Below, piece by piece: positions 37,361-50,396 of a stretch of 64,000 nt of DNA. The position numbers and the translations under genes are program-made. The notes under the pieces were generated by a model that saw only the letters and a list, made by a program, of their open reading frames with translations, was not told the DNA's origin and ran no database searches. The stretch is from Punica granatum (taxonomy: Eukaryota > Streptophyta > Magnoliopsida > Myrtales > Lythraceae): NCBI RefSeq assembly GCF_007655135.1, contig NC_045132.1, forward strand, positions 1,116,001 to 1,180,000, in the 5' to 3' direction. Each line of letters starts with the position of its first letter. Positions within the stretch are counted from its first letter, which is position 1.

Positions 37361-37998
37361 TGGAGCTGGAATGTGCAATACTAAGAACAAGGAAGTATTA
37401 CTCATAAATAAAAAAAGAACAAGGAAATATTGGAAATTTATGTTTTAAGAGAATTAATCTCATCAACAGATGTTTGTCGAAGTTTCATAACATCATTTTG
37501 AACATTATCGATAAACCAATTTATATATGTATATATTTAAATAAAATTTAATACACGCGTTATGTGCCGAGAATATTCAAATTCCTCTGATATTAGATAA
37601 AAATTTCGTAAACTGAAAATTACACGATCTGGAAATTTATAAAATCCACTTATGAATATATATTTATTTACTCAATCGCATATTTTAGGCCCATTAAGGA
37701 ATTGTAAAATATTTTCACTCAAAATATATATTGTGAAACCTGGGAGTGAAAAAAAAATTATGAAAAAGGAAAAAATAGTTAGGTGAGGGACGAACTTTTT
37801 CCCTCTCGCAGTAGCAGTAGGATGGATGTCCAGAACTAAACATGACAAAAAGGTCAAAAATAATAATATCAAATTATAAAAGTTTATTTTTTGCCAATAA
37901 CATACTATAATGATTAAACTCAAATTGTTTCGGTAAAAATAATAATAATAATTTTCGTAATGAGTTAAGGTGTGAATGTTACTTTATATTATAGAATC

Positions 37999-38530
37999 TA
38001 TTAAATTTCCATTGGGTTTATACGGGCTCGGGCCCATATCCACTTAAAAGCTCAAGCTGATAAGTGGTGGTACCCAAACCATATATTAACCTATGGATTT
38101 TCATTTTTTTTTTCCGATGTGGAATTTATCCCATTTTACTCCTCAACACCCGCCCTCACGTGCAATGTGTGGTCTATTTCTGCCTACACGTTGTCACGTG
38201 CCCTTAAATACCCGCCCTCAACAATTGACCTCGAGCCGGGCTCATCTTCCGTGCTCGGGCGAGGGGGGATACTAACACGAGGCGCACTTTTGGCTGCACT
38301 CGGATATACTGGGCCTGGCGTGGTGTGAGTCCATGCGCATACGCGCGTAGGCATGCAGAAGCATAACCCGCTCTGATACCATATTAAATTTCCATTGGGC
38401 TTATACGGGCTCGGGCCCATATCCACTTAAAAGCTCAAGCTGATAAGTGGTGGTACCCAAACCATATATTAACCCATGGATTTTCTTTTTCTTTTCCGAT
38501 GTGGGGTTTATCCCATTTTACTCCTAAACA
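37999..38530 (-). mobile_element. TRIM (miniature LTR element)
   Basis: Direct repeats of about 150 bp lie at 37999-38148 and 38382-38530 and enclose 233 bp. On the minus strand the LTR starts tgtttaggag and ends ggaaatttaata. Plus-strand gctctgatacca at 38370-38381 is the complement of the primer-binding site tggtatcagagc next to the 5' LTR. The purine tract gagggcggg lies beside the other LTR. Flanking gaatc and aaatc resemble a 5-bp target duplication with one change. The interior is too short to code, and the open frames across it are not genes. Total is 532 bp. Confidence 0.85.
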
Positions 38531-39993
38531 AAATCATAAATAAATGACAAGAAAAGAAATATAAATTATGGAGTAACTTAGCAATAACTGTCTCATCATC
38601 CATCTCAATGACCATAAACTTTTCTAGTGTTAATACTTGATCAATGCAATGTTGATCATGTAAACTTTCATCAAATCTTTGATGAATTTATTGATTTCTA
38701 TTCGATATTATAAATCTCTTGTAAACCATTGGATTTTTCTTAACTTTTTTGTGTGGGATTTTTATTACTCTCAACGGATCATTTTAAAGAATGAAAAATA
38801 TATTATATATATATTTAAGATTTTGGGGTAACAGAGGGTTCTTTTACATCGATTTGTAAGGTACTGTAAATAGTTCTTTGGGAGTAAATTAACCATAAAT
38901 TAAGATTTTTTTTCTTTTACGTGGACTGTTAATTGTAACTTTTACATTGAATATAAAAACTAGTAGATGAAATACTTTGAAATTCAAGAAATTAAATGAT
39001 GTGAGGAATTATATTATCATTTAAAAATGAAAATATATTATTATGTATTGTTGCAGAAAGTAAGATTTGTTTTAAAAACTGTGAACTGGGGCAATCAATT
39101 TAATTATAATCTTCGCGTGAAATGCATGTGACAAATCTAGTGATATGAATGAAAGCATGCGGGATTATGTCTTATTTCTTCAGAACAAGCAATTTACTGT
39201 ATGACTACCGTAAAACCAAAATGGATAATATTTCTTCATTTCCTTTGATCATATGTCGTGCAAGATCATATTCAATTAAAATTTTTATGGCAAAAACGCT
39301 TTTAGAAAATAATAATATACCTTTATAATATGTCAACTGAAATTATTGATGTAAAAATAAAAATGATTTTGACCATGAATAGAGCAACGAACGTTTACAT
39401 ACATTCTGAAAATAATATGTATCAATAACAGGATGCAATCTCTCTCAAGTCTTAATACCCATACTATAGGAACTACGCGAAAATTATATATAATAACCTT
39501 CATCTCAAAGAAAATAGTTTTTTCCAAAATAAGAATGAAACCTTATTGTTATTTCAAGATTATGGGGGTAACATTGATTAATGGACCGCAAGAAATAAAC
39601 ACAGTGTCATGTCATGTTTCTTGAGAACAACTAGTTCACTTCATGACTACCCATATGAACAAAATTAACAATCATGGCGTGAATCAGAACTTCATATAAT
39701 AATTTGATAACCCCACAATGAATGGTATCGCTCCATGTTATCACCTCCTTTTTAGATATGATTTTTTAGAATGATTCTACTCTTTTCCTTATTTATTGAA
39801 GAAAAAATAACATAATGTATCCCGATCTTTACATGTTATCTTAATTTTATCTCAACGTCAATTTTTTTTTCTGAAATATCCTAATGTTAATAGTTTGATT
39901 TCAAATTTATTCCGCCGTAAAACTTTTGTCCATTTTTCATGGAAATGTTGACGTGAAGAATGTGTGAGTCTCGATATAAGGAAAAATTACACC

Positions 39994-40190
39994 ATATATC
40001 CCAATCTTTTTGTTGCTTTTCAGTTTTATCCTAACCTTTTGATGCTTTTTCAATTTTATCCCAATATTTTGATAATTTCTCAATTTTATCCCAATCTTTT
40101 TCTGTTTTCTCAATATTATCCCAACATGTTGGGATAAATTTGAGAAATTATGAAAATATTGAGACAAAAGTGAGAAAATATTAGAATCCA
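39994..40190. repeat. About 33-bp tandem repeat with a terminal palindrome
   Basis: Four to five units of ttttatcccaatcttttgat-like sequence with a period of about 33 bp, ending in a palindrome cccaacatgttggg at 40131-40144. After this the sequence partly inverts (gggataaatttgagaaatta). The minus strand stays open with a Lys/Ile-rich 11-residue repeat, which I do not regard as a gene. The wider spacer 36413-41000 holds no other supported gene. Confidence 0.65.
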
Positions 40191-40876
40191 ATGGGTTTAT
40201 AAGAAATTGGGTATCTCAATCTTTCAGCTTGAACTTTTGGATTGGAGATGGATCCAATTGCTTATAGGCCTAATGGATATTTTACAGTTGTATACGACAA
40301 AACTACAAAGTTAGAACATGCAATTTTATATGTATGTATATATATACATACATATACATCGTTTGGGTTCGGATACTTCAATAATACAATCTATGAAGCC
40401 ATATCATGTGGTCCATGATAGTTCTTGAATCGCTTTTTACAACCCCTTTTCTTTTAATAAGCTTCTTTAAAAGATTATGGAAGGATTTTCTTGTCAATTT
40501 ACCCAAGATTGGTCTTTCACTTTATAATATAGATGAATAATTCAGAACTATCTAGTATTTTTTTTTTCTTTGGACAGTAGTAGTCAACAGGTCATTGCTG
40601 GTTTCGGGTTTATACTTGCTTTCTCAAGGAGCGTTTGGATTAGCTTGCACCCGTCTCGACGAATTTACATGTTAATTAGGACCAATTATAGATCGGTCAT
40701 CTCGCGTATAAAAATTCGCATGATTACACATGCTACTTAACCCTGAGGAATTTGAACCTCAATGAGGAGTAAAACGGTACCACACATCCAACAGCCAAAT
40801 CGAAATCAAACTCTTTATAAGCTTACAAGCCTATTCAATTTCGCAACAATGGACTCACATATTGCCTTGGGGGCTA

Positions 40877-40967
40877 ACGGACTTGTCCAAGACCTTTGTG
40901 GGATCCACAAGCGGCATGGATGCCCTGTCCCTCTCAACATGAATAATCCATATCCATATATAAATAT
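40877..40967 (+). promoter_or_regulatory. Proximal promoter of monooxygenase gene C
   Basis: acggacttgtccaagacctt (40877) followed by tgtgggatcc is the block shared by the family. A TATA box tatataaata lies near 40957. The upstream atgaagccatatcatgtggt at 40384 matches the blocks before genes A and B. Confidence 0.6.
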
Positions 40968-41073
40968 AATAATGGCCACTTGGACCTTTCTCATCATATA
41001 AAAATTGATAATATCTTTCCACTGGGCTCATCACATTAAACATAGCCATACATATCTTGTCCCTCCCACAATC

Positions 41074-42995
41074 ATGGAGGAAGAAGTGGTTATAGTCGGG
41101 GCTGGCATCGGTGGCTTGGCGACTGCGGTGGCCCTAAAGAGGGTGGGTATCAAGGCGGTGGTGCTGGAGAGGGCAGCCGAGCTTAGGGCGATCGGCGCAG
41201 CCCTCACGCTTTTCCCCAACGCTTGGCTTGCCCTCGATGCCCTTGGCATCGCTGATAAGCTTACCCCGCTCTACGCTCCCATAGAAAAGTATCTTTTTCC
41301 TTTTTAGGTTAAAAGTTCATGCAATTTTCTATTAGAAGTAAAGTATTAATTTATGCTTCATTAATTGTTTGTTCTTTAATATCTTCTGTTTCAGTGGATT
41401 TGTTACCGATGTCAAGACCAAATCAACTCAGCAGTTCATGCTCTTTGCTCCCAGCAAGAGGTGCTATTCCCAAACTTGTTGCTAATTCCCGTCAATTCGG
41501 TTCGTTGTGTTTGTCGAATCTAACGTGTACTTTTGCATGTTTTGGTTGCAAAAATATTTACATGCATGCTCGCTTGATGCAGAGGTGGACCAAGACCGGT
41601 AAATCGAAAGATCCTATTACAAGCACTGGCTGATGAACTTCCTCCGAGTACAATTCGCTTCTCTTCAAAGCTCAACTCCATAGAGTCCCAAGTCGAGGAT
41701 GGCCATCGGATTTCGGTTCTTGGACTTGAAGATGGAGCCATAATCAAGGCTAAGGTTCTGAACCTTTTCATATCATTTCCCGTGTCATAAACAAATTATA
41801 TTTGTTTTTCAATTTCTTCTCTATGACGAGCTAGTCGTCTTTGAATTTCTGATAAATTCTCTTTTTTCTTCCTATCGGTCTAATTTAGGTGGTGATAGGG
41901 TGCGATGGGGTTCACTCAATGATTGCAAGGCGGTTGAAACTCCGTCCGCCGGTCCATTCGGGAAGGTCGGCGGCTCGTGGGCTTTCTGTGTATCCGGAAG
42001 GCCATAGGCTGGGCCGTACTGTTCAGCAATTTGTGGATGTGTCCAAGAGGGCCGCTTTTGTTCCTCTCAATGACAATGAAATCTATTGGTTCTTTGTTTG
42101 CAAGACACCAACTAAAGGTGATTAACATCTTTCTCCATTTCTCAGCCGAAAAAAAAAAATCTTTCTTCATTTCTACCATAAAATCTAATTTCAGTGGCAA
42201 ATTGGTTGGACTTATTTTAAGTGTTAAAAATCAAGTGCTTAATTTTTAAGTGTTTAATAATATAATTAAGTTGGCCTAATGCTTTGTTCAAATAAGAGGT
42301 AAGGGAAGGTGGAACTCGAAGTATGAAAAGTTGTGGCTCAAATTGATACAATATCGTTTTTTTTTTTGGGTTACGGTAGGAAACAGGGCAAATTCCCTGG
42401 GAAAGATACAATATCGTTTTGGTTATAATTATACGTATATTTTGTCCTTTCAGGCGAAGACATTGGAAGCGACCCGAAATTAATTCAAAAAGAAGTAACG
42501 GAAAAGTGGGCTAGAGACTTCCCCATGTCCTACCTTGAAGTCGTCCAACAATCGGATCTATCAACGCTATCGTGGGCACCACTCGTGTTCCGATACCCAT
42601 GGGACATTGTTCTCGGAAATCTGAACGCTACAAACATCACAGTAGTTGGTGATGCTATGCACCCAACGACCCCTGACCTCGGGCAAGGCGGCTGCATGGC
42701 CCTTGAGGATGCTGTTGTTCTGGGTCGACACATGGGGAACTCGATTGGACCTGATGGTAAGCTTAGGCTAGAAGACGTAGGGCAGGCCCTCAGAAAGTAT
42801 GTCAGAGAGAGGAGGTGGCGGACCGCGTGGATCATCGCAGCCTCATTCCTGTCAGGTTGGATTCAACAAGATGGGTCAGGGTGGTGGATGAAGTTCCTTA
42901 GGGACGTCTTCTATAAAACTATCCTAACCAAGCTTATGAATATTGCATACTATGACTGCGGGAGGTTACCGAATAAGATGGGAACATCTAAATGA
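41074..42995 (+). CDS. FAD-dependent monooxygenase, MO1/CTF2-like (gene C)
   Basis: Exons 41074-41288, 41395-41460, 41583-41754, 41889-42117, 42454-42995 total 1224 nt, 407 residues. The start is the ATG of [14 protein letters not shown]: the upstream ATG used in A and B is TTG here, and an earlier in-frame ATG at 41005 lies upstream beside the TATA region. Exon 2 is one codon longer than in A and B (FMLFAPSK). Motifs are GAGIGG, GCDG in [17 protein letters not shown], and [18 protein letters not shown]. Intron 4 holds a small SINE remnant. The frame is open throughout with GT-AG junctions. It is the third of the intact same-strand array; the function is as for A and B, with unknown substrate. 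Confidence 0.9.
42361..42404 (-). mobile_element. 5'-truncated SINE remnant in intron 4 of gene C
   Basis: A 44-bp insert flanked by exact 16-bp duplications gatacaatatcgtttt (42345-42360 and 42405-42420). Its T-rich end with gggttacg resembles the 3' end of the SINE at 36825, so it is probably a truncated copy. Confidence 0.7.
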
Positions 42996-45934
42996 GGCAG
43001 AGTTCCTAATTGAAGTCAAACTAGTTCCCGAGCATTTTGCTACGCTACATGCTCATACTGAGAGGAAGTATTACAGAGATAAATTTTTTGGTTTATTTAG
43101 GAAATGTAATATAATATATCAGAATAAGATCATATCAATTAGTCCAGTATTTAATATTTTTGGGAGTTTTTAGATCCCATTTAACTATTACTAGTATCTT
43201 TCAAAATTTATTTTCAAATTTTCTTGTAGCCTATGAATAGGCGAGTTTTCTTTGATGCTCGAGGAACTAGTCATGATAAGAACTCCCGTGATTTGGCTCA
43301 AGGCCATCGTGTTTCAATATCTGTAGTATCTTTTTTCATATTGTATTTGATTTTTTTCATAGTATTAAATGATAATTTTCAATGTCCACCTTGATATTTT
43401 GAAACATATGGTATCCTGATTAATTCTTCGAGCAAAAAAAAGGGACCTCAATTAATTCAATTCAGTTCACTAAGTTGTGAAAATTCTTTTAGCGTGGACT
43501 TTTTTCATATTTGCAGCAGTCGAACCCAACATTTTATTTAACCGAAATAAATGGGGAAGTGCTCCAACCAATCTAAGGTTGGTATAGGAGAAAGTATTTA
43601 CATATACTGGAACTTTCAAAGTCTTTCGTGGAGCAATTAATTACAGATGTAATTACATAAAATGACCTTTTCTTCCTAATTCCTTTCAGCGTTTGTTTTA
43701 TGTATTTTGCAAATCTATGATATAATTGTTGAGGCATTTGTCATTGTACGCCATTTGTTCAAAAAACTGAAATTGGAGCTCCTCATTCTACGACTTTTTG
43801 TGTGCTAACTGAAATGAATTTATATAACCTTATAAAAAAAAGGGAAGAAACTGGATCATCAACATTATTAACAACTCCATTCGGCAAACTTGTACCTAAT
43901 TGTCAAAGGGAGAAGTAAGAACTCAATTATATCTATTATTGTTTTATATATATTATATATAATATTATTATACTATTATCTCTCTCCTTAAATAAATATG
44001 AGGTGTTTCCAATACTTTTTAATTCCAAAAATATCTATGCCCTCCATCTCTCATGTTCTGACCGTAGCTCCTCCGACAGTCAACAGTGGATACGCTTCCA
44101 CCGTTTCAAGTTCCCGCCACTCCAACAACCAGTGCTGGGAATATTGCTTTGCCTTCCAGCCAGAATCGCCCTCACCGTTAGACTATTGAGCTCAGGCTGC
44201 AATCTCCCACCCTCCTTGAACTTCTTTAGACCGCCAGTTGCCTGCCCTCTCGACCACTTTCCAGTCACTCTCTCGTATCTGATCGCACCTTTTTGACCTG
44301 CTTCTCCTCCGGCCGCCTCCACCTTTAGCGGCCCTCCATCCAACGTACAACCACGCTCTGCCTTCTGCCGTTACTTCCTTATCTCTGATCTCTCTCTCCA
44401 ACTGTCGATTAACTTCCTTCTTTCTAGCAGCTTAGCTTTTCGCCTACAAGCACCTCCTCCGTACTCGTACCTTTACACCAAGTTGAACCCCTCCAACTCC
44501 TTAAAATGTTGCACCCAAAGATTTGCTCGACCGAACGTCCCACCCAGGCTCAATTTCTACAGAGGACTTGTACGATTATTTTCACTGGTAAAGGCCCTTA
44601 CCTTCCAGATATAACTTCACTTACATACTTAAGTTCATATGGTCAATATCATACACACAGGTTCCGCGCGTATATTGGTTCACGACAGTTACCACTCTTG
44701 ACTGCCCTTTGGCCGTAAGTTCCGAACATACTCGGACTCCGCCGCCACTTGGTGCCTTTTCGGCCACTCCCTCCTTCTGCCCTTTCTTCTGCTCTTTTGT
44801 TAAGGTAAAAGAGAGTTTCAAGAGGGAATTATGCTTTAACCGTGTGTCCGTCAATGGAGCAACACGAAATAAAGATTTTTGCATTTTTCTTTTATAATGA
44901 GGGGAGTCCATATTTCGCCCGACTAATAGATTAGTTTAAAGTTTCATCCCTTTTTTCCTTCACGATAAGAAAATAATAAAAAGAAATTTTTGGATGGTGA
45001 AACACTTCTTCGAAGGTTTTATATATCTTTCATTACTCGAGGTCAGTCCCCACAATTCAAGGTACTCTTTGTTTATATTACACATTAAAAAGTTATGCAG
45101 TAAAAAAAATAGCTTAGTTAAATTTATTTATATATCATAATTACATTCTTATTTCTATAACAATAGATAACGACAACTCATGAAGATGCACAACACGTGT
45201 AACGCACCCGCCCTTCTGATTAGATATCCGAAGTGAATATCACACGTGTATATAGTATTCCTCAGACTTATGATCGGCTTGATAAATAATCACCATCGCT
45301 ATTACTAAACAACCAAAAGGCCTGTAGGAGAGGGGTGTTATATTATCCATATCGAGATATATTTAAGGGAATAAGCATCGTTGAGTTTCTTGATGTCCAA
45401 GCAAAGCTATGTTACATCAAATAGAGAAAAAAAAAAATTGAAGTGTTGCCACTTTGCAATAAGCAGCCCCAAATGGAGGACCCAAATGAGTGCGATCAAC
45501 TCCGAGAGAAGAGTAACCATAATTTATGAAAGACAGTTAAAGTGTAGTGACACTCGATTTCATTTGGAAATCAAAAAATTCTGAATTTGATTCTCATATA
45601 TTGTAGTCAAAACATGTGATTGCACCGTACGGCTATTGTATCGTAAAATATTACAGTTATTATCAGTTATCTAGAAAAGTCAATGTTGGAGGCATGACTT
45701 GATCTTTTCAATGATTTTTTTGTTTTGTTAAATATTATTGTCTATTTGTATGACATACTCTCTTATATCTTGCACTCCTTATTCAATTCATAAGACTGAA
45801 CACCTCAATTAACAATGATTTTCCGTTTTGAACTTTGAGAGTGGGAAAACACTACATATGTCGACACCAAAGACCAAGAAGATAACATACTATAAGAAAA
45901 CATAGCCTGATACAACCAGACGAGCGACCGGAAC
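42996..45934. other. Intergenic region, no supported gene
   Basis: AT-rich on both sides of a pyrimidine-rich block at 43990-44780 that carries several short open frames without recognisable domains. The block might be a decayed gene or transposon; I see no splice pattern or motif that decides. Confidence 0.5.
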
Positions 45935-47757
45935 ATGTCAATTCCTACGCATTTCCTCACTATCCTTGTGGCCGTCCTCGCCGGTCGAGCAAGCTGCAGT
46001 GCTTCGCTCTGGCAGCCAGAGAACCAGGCTGCGCTGTTCATTTTCGGGGACTCTCTGTTTGATTGTGGAAACAATAATTTCATCAACACTACATCACGGT
46101 TCCGGGCAAATGTCTATCCATACGGAGAGAGTTTCTTCAAGCATCCAACTGGAAGATTTTCCGATGGCCTAATCATGCCTGATTTTATAGGTAACAAAGG
46201 AATAAACTAAGCATTCTACACTTGATTTTTTATGTAAAAATTCATTATTTGGTGCAAGAGCTTTGATTAAATTTTCCATTCTTTCTGGGTCCATAGCTAA
46301 ATATGCAGGACTTCCATTGATTCCGCCATACCTGAAGCCAGGAAAGTACCAGTTTATGGGAGGGGCAAACTTCGCATCTGCCGGAGCGGGTGCTCTTGCA
46401 GAAACATTTCCTGGATTTGTAAGTCTCTACACATCTTTCATTCCAACAGAATCAATCATACGGCGACTGCCTTTGCCACAGAGTTCAGTGCCAATATTAC
46501 AGTAATATATCTGAAACTGAAGAAAACATCCAGCTTTCTGTTTTCGTATGTAATCATGTGGAAGAAAAAGTTCAACTTGTGATTTTGTTCGATTCCTTTG
46601 TCTTACAAACCAAACAGTCCTTCAGTTATCATATCACTATGTTCTAAAATTCCTGTTTGGGTATTTGGTATATCTACTGTAGGTGGTTGACCTGATGTTG
46701 CAGCTAAGGCAATTCGAGCATATGGAGGAGCAGTTGAAGGAGAATTTTGGGCATGAAATGGCTGAGAAAATACTGTCGAAGGCAGTTTATCTGATCAGCA
46801 TCGGAAGCAACGACTACGCCTTCCCTTTCGTCGCGAACTCCGCTCTGTTCCAGTCCCATTCTCACGAACAGTACATGGCAATGGTGATTGGGAATCTTAC
46901 GTCAGTGATCAAAGTAAATATGTCCATCCCCACAATACTTTTTTAATAAGTAGATTCAGTCTCCTGTAACAGCTGCTTTTAGTATGAGAATCGAATAACA
47001 AAGTTTCCATTTTTGTTTTTCGGCTCAAATAGGGAATACATAGCAAAGGAGGAAGAAAATTCGGATTCCTCAACTTAGGGCCAATCGGTTGCCTTCCGGA
47101 TATGAGATCCCTGGCAGGAACTACTGGTTCTTGCTTAAAGGAACTCAACGAGCTATCGAAGCTCCACAATGGTGCTCTTAGCAGAGCCCTCCTAAGGAGC
47201 GAGCTAGACGAATTCAAGTACTCTAATTTCAACTTTTTTGATGTTCTCAGGGAAAAGATCAACAACCCTTCCAAATACGGTAAGTCATACAACTAGTACA
47301 TACTATCTAGCCTATTATGCGAGTCTCTTTTTCTGCAAACTTGTTATATTAACTGCTTTGAGGGTTCGATCCTGGATAAACAGGACTATTCCAATGAAAA
47401 TTTTCTAACGAAAAAAATCTCTTAGCATAATTGAATTAGTTTTCCTCGAAAGTTTAGGATAGCAGAAAAGGAGCGCAACTCTACTCGGTAAATCTTCAAA
47501 AATGTGTCATATGTGAAGGTTTCAAGGAAGGTAAGGAGGCATGCTGTGGGTCAGGTCCCTACAGAGGGAGGTCAAGCTGTGGAGGGAGAAATGGGGAGAC
47601 GGAGTATGAACTGTGTGCCAATCCCTCTGAGTATGTCTTCTTTGATGCGGGTCATCCTTCAGAGAAGGTCAACAAGCAAGTTGCTGAGCTGATGTGGAGC
47701 GGAAGCACCGAAGTAATTGGGCCGTACAATCTGGAAGCGCTTTTTAAGCTTAAGTAG
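45935..47757 (+). CDS. GDSL esterase/lipase, secreted
   Basis: Exons 45935-46190, 46297-46418, 46683-46913, 47033-47279, 47519-47757 total 1095 nt, 364 residues, normal for plant GDSL enzymes. The family hydrolyses esters with a Ser-Asp-His triad. The N-terminus (ILVAVLAGRASCSA) looks like a signal peptide, so it is probably secreted. Motifs are block I IFGDSLFDCGNN with nucleophile Ser40, block II GGANFASAGAG with Gly108, block III GSNDY with Asn169, and block V DAGHP with Asp328 and His331. The C-terminal region has the paired cysteines ACCGSGPYRG. The five-exon structure is typical. The gene lies 3 kb after gene C and is unrelated to it by sequence; the natural substrate is unknown. Confidence 0.93.
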
Positions 47758-48668
47758 ACAAAAGAAGTACGTATTTGTTTTGGTAAGTTGAGAGTCCTAA
47801 TCCGACTTACATTGAATTGAATAGTGGAACAAGTCGATGTACTAGTGAAGATGTTGGTCAAGTTTTTCATTTTTATGAATAATGAAGACATGGATGTCGA
47901 TTGATCAATTTGTCAACTAAGTGATGGATTCACCATTGCTTAAGTACTCTTTGTTTGAAAAGGATCAGTACTATTGAGGATTTACTGAGATAGTCCATGC
48001 TATCGTTGCTCGATTCAACTCCATATGGCGACTATAAACATTTCTATGATTGTATACTAACCCTATTAACCATGAATCTCTGTGAGTCCTACATGGAACA
48101 ATGTAAACCTTCTGATGTTCTGAAACAAAGAAAGACAGAACATGATGTTCTGATGCATATTTCTGAGGTACAACAACGCATTTTCGTACCATAAATTATT
48201 AATGTGTCAAATCTTCCCATTGGATTTGTCTCCTAAATTATGTCGACAGCACAGAAATTTTCTGCTCTAAGATGAACCAACAAAGAGCAAAGGAGGAAGA
48301 GAATATGAATATAATGTCGAGTCCAGTTGAGGTCATGGAAACCCAATTCCCTTCCTTGAATATCAGGCAAGAGCGAGTATGGATCTCGGCATTGCCAAAT
48401 TGGTAAAAGATAAGTTACAGAGAAAGAAACGGCAGATCATATATGTTGGACTTGCATTTCTACAAAGAAATAAGAGCACCTCATGTCATCACAAGGCGCA
48501 AGCTGTAAATATCTCAGGTTAGTTCGCGGAAACGCAATTCAATTTGTACTTCTGATTTTCCTTCCATGTACTCCGTCTATCTCTCTACATTCTCTCTCGC
48601 CGGTGAGATGCTGACATAAGCACTGGATCAATGCCCAAACTGGGCAAGAAACCAATTTTCATGCATGT

Positions 48669-48920
48669 ATGGATTTCATGAGGTCATCGGAGCAACTGGA
48701 GCTGACATTGAAGCTCAATATCAAAGCAGTCTTCTGTCAGTCGCTGGAGTTAACACCAGAAGCCATAATCAAGGCCCAAGGGTTTAACCATCAGTTTGCC
48801 ATCCGTTCCCTTACCGATCGGAAAATTCACGTGCTAATGGTCAAGTGGATTAACAACCTAATAAGGGTTGACAGGGAGCATCCTCGTTTTGAAGCCCCAT
48901 GGAAGTTCAGACGGTACTAG
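48669..48920 (+). other. 83-codon open frame, unrecognised
   Basis: Open from ATG 48669 to TAG 48920 (LTLKLNIKAVFCQSLELTPE, then WKFRRY at the end). I do not recognise the family. An upstream stretch at 48074-48170 (MEQCKPSDVLKQRKTEHDVL) and 48300-48400 also read openly over short distances, as if exons of one split gene survive. The other copy at 1618-1870 is broken. It could be a small gene, the last exon of a gene, or a remnant kept open by chance. Confidence 0.3.
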
Positions 48921-49683
48921 TCCAAATAAATACACATGATTTTATGTCATATTTCATAAAAATTGGCAAATTTCTGTTTGATACCACAAATGTCGAAATT
49001 TGAATATCATCACAACAACAAAATTGGGAGCTTCTCCGATTTCTTTAATTTTATGTCTGCAAGCTCAGACCAAAAGAGTTAACATACAATGTTTAGCCAT
49101 AGTGAACTATTCCTCAAAGAGATTGGTAATATTTCTTGTTTAAGTAACATGGAAAAAGAAAGAAGAGCAACATATGATACAATTGAAATGGCTGATTCAG
49201 GGATGGACCGAGAAGAGGTTATGGAGCGTAAAATTTGGATGCTCTAAAAGATTTACATGCTATATTGAAATTGTTTACGAAAACTAAAGATTGCAATGGA
49301 TACTATGTTTGCGATGGCAGTTTTCATGGTCTTTTTGGCTTCGTAATAGAAAGCAGATTCAGAAACTGAATAGAAATAGAACTTATTCTATTCAATTTAT
49401 TCAAAATGATGCTTAAAATTGAAGATTCAACTCAATTGTTACTGCCTGTCGTTGGAATTTGATGTGATCTACTGATGCAAATCTAATATATATATATATA
49501 TATATATTTATACATATATGTTCGTAATATGTCGCTGGTCCAGGTAAGAATCAGGAAACCGGATATGGTCAAAACATCATAATGAAAAATCTTCCTATAT
49601 AAACCGGCTCGACTGCATTAGTCGGGGCATATATTGGACTTCCAGATACCAGTTGGGATTCACACCCAAAAAAAAGAAGAAGG

Positions 49684-50396
49684 GAAAAGTACAAAAACTT
49701 TCATTATGGTTTGGAATCGAGACAAATTGTACCATGTGCTTTTGTTAGGGACAATTAGCCCCCTTATAGTGTACTCCGTTAGTCATTGGGTGTTACGACG
49801 TTAGTCTTTTTCCATTTTTAGTCCTCAATCTATAGTTTTTTAATCATTTTGATTCTAAATCTTTTTTCTTTGTCATTTCTATCCTCAACTTTTCATTTTT
49901 TAATTTTAGTCCTAGAAAGAAAATTGAAAAGAAAGGAGGGGTCAGAGCCGCCAATTGGCAACCCCAACCCCTCCACCAAGGTTGTCGGCGTCCTCCGTGG
50001 GTACTGGCTGCCTTTGTGGAGGGGCTGGGTTCGTCGATTGGTGGCCCCAGCCCACGAATTGATCGGGAACACCGATACCCACGGAGGACGCTGGTGACTC
50101 GGTGTAGGGGTCGAGGTCGCCAATTGGTGGCCCTGAGCCCTCCTTTCCTTTTGATTTTCTTTCGAGGACTAAAATAAAAAAAATGGAAAGTTGAGGATAT
50201 AAATGATAAAAGAAAAAAGATTTAGAATCAAAATGATTAAAAGGCTAAAGATTAAGGACTAAAAATGAAAAAAAACTAACATCATAACTCCCTATGGCTA
50301 ACGGAGTACACCATAGGGGGGCTAACTATCCATAACAAAAGCACATGTTGCAATTTGTCCCGATCCTGAACTAAAATGTGGGTTTTTGTACTTTTC
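49684..50396. mobile_element. Foldback (long inverted repeat) element 1
   Basis: Ends gaaaagtacaaaaac and gtttttgtacttttc are inverted. The arms remain complementary for about 250 bp each, for example aatcattttgattctaaatc at 49851 against gatttagaatcaaaatgatt at 50219. The centre is GC-rich. Copy 1 of the duplication lacks the element. A 12-bp repeat aaaaatcttcct lies at 49585-49596 and 50403-50414, but 87 bp of other sequence (49597-49683) lies between it and the left terminus, so it may mark a composite insertion. It has no transposase and is a MITE or Mutator-like foldback. Confidence 0.8.

Noticed and set aside
38093..38426. Short frames on both strands between 38.1 and 38.4 kb
   Set aside because: They lie within the TRIM element, including its LTR and primer-binding site.
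43998..44911. Several frames in a pyrimidine-rich block
   Set aside because: No domain, no consistent splice structure, and overlapping frames on both strands; not enough to call a gene.
27437..47757. Idea that monooxygenases and the GDSL enzyme form a metabolic gene cluster
   Set aside because: Only two enzyme families are present and nothing links them beyond proximity; co-expression data would be needed.
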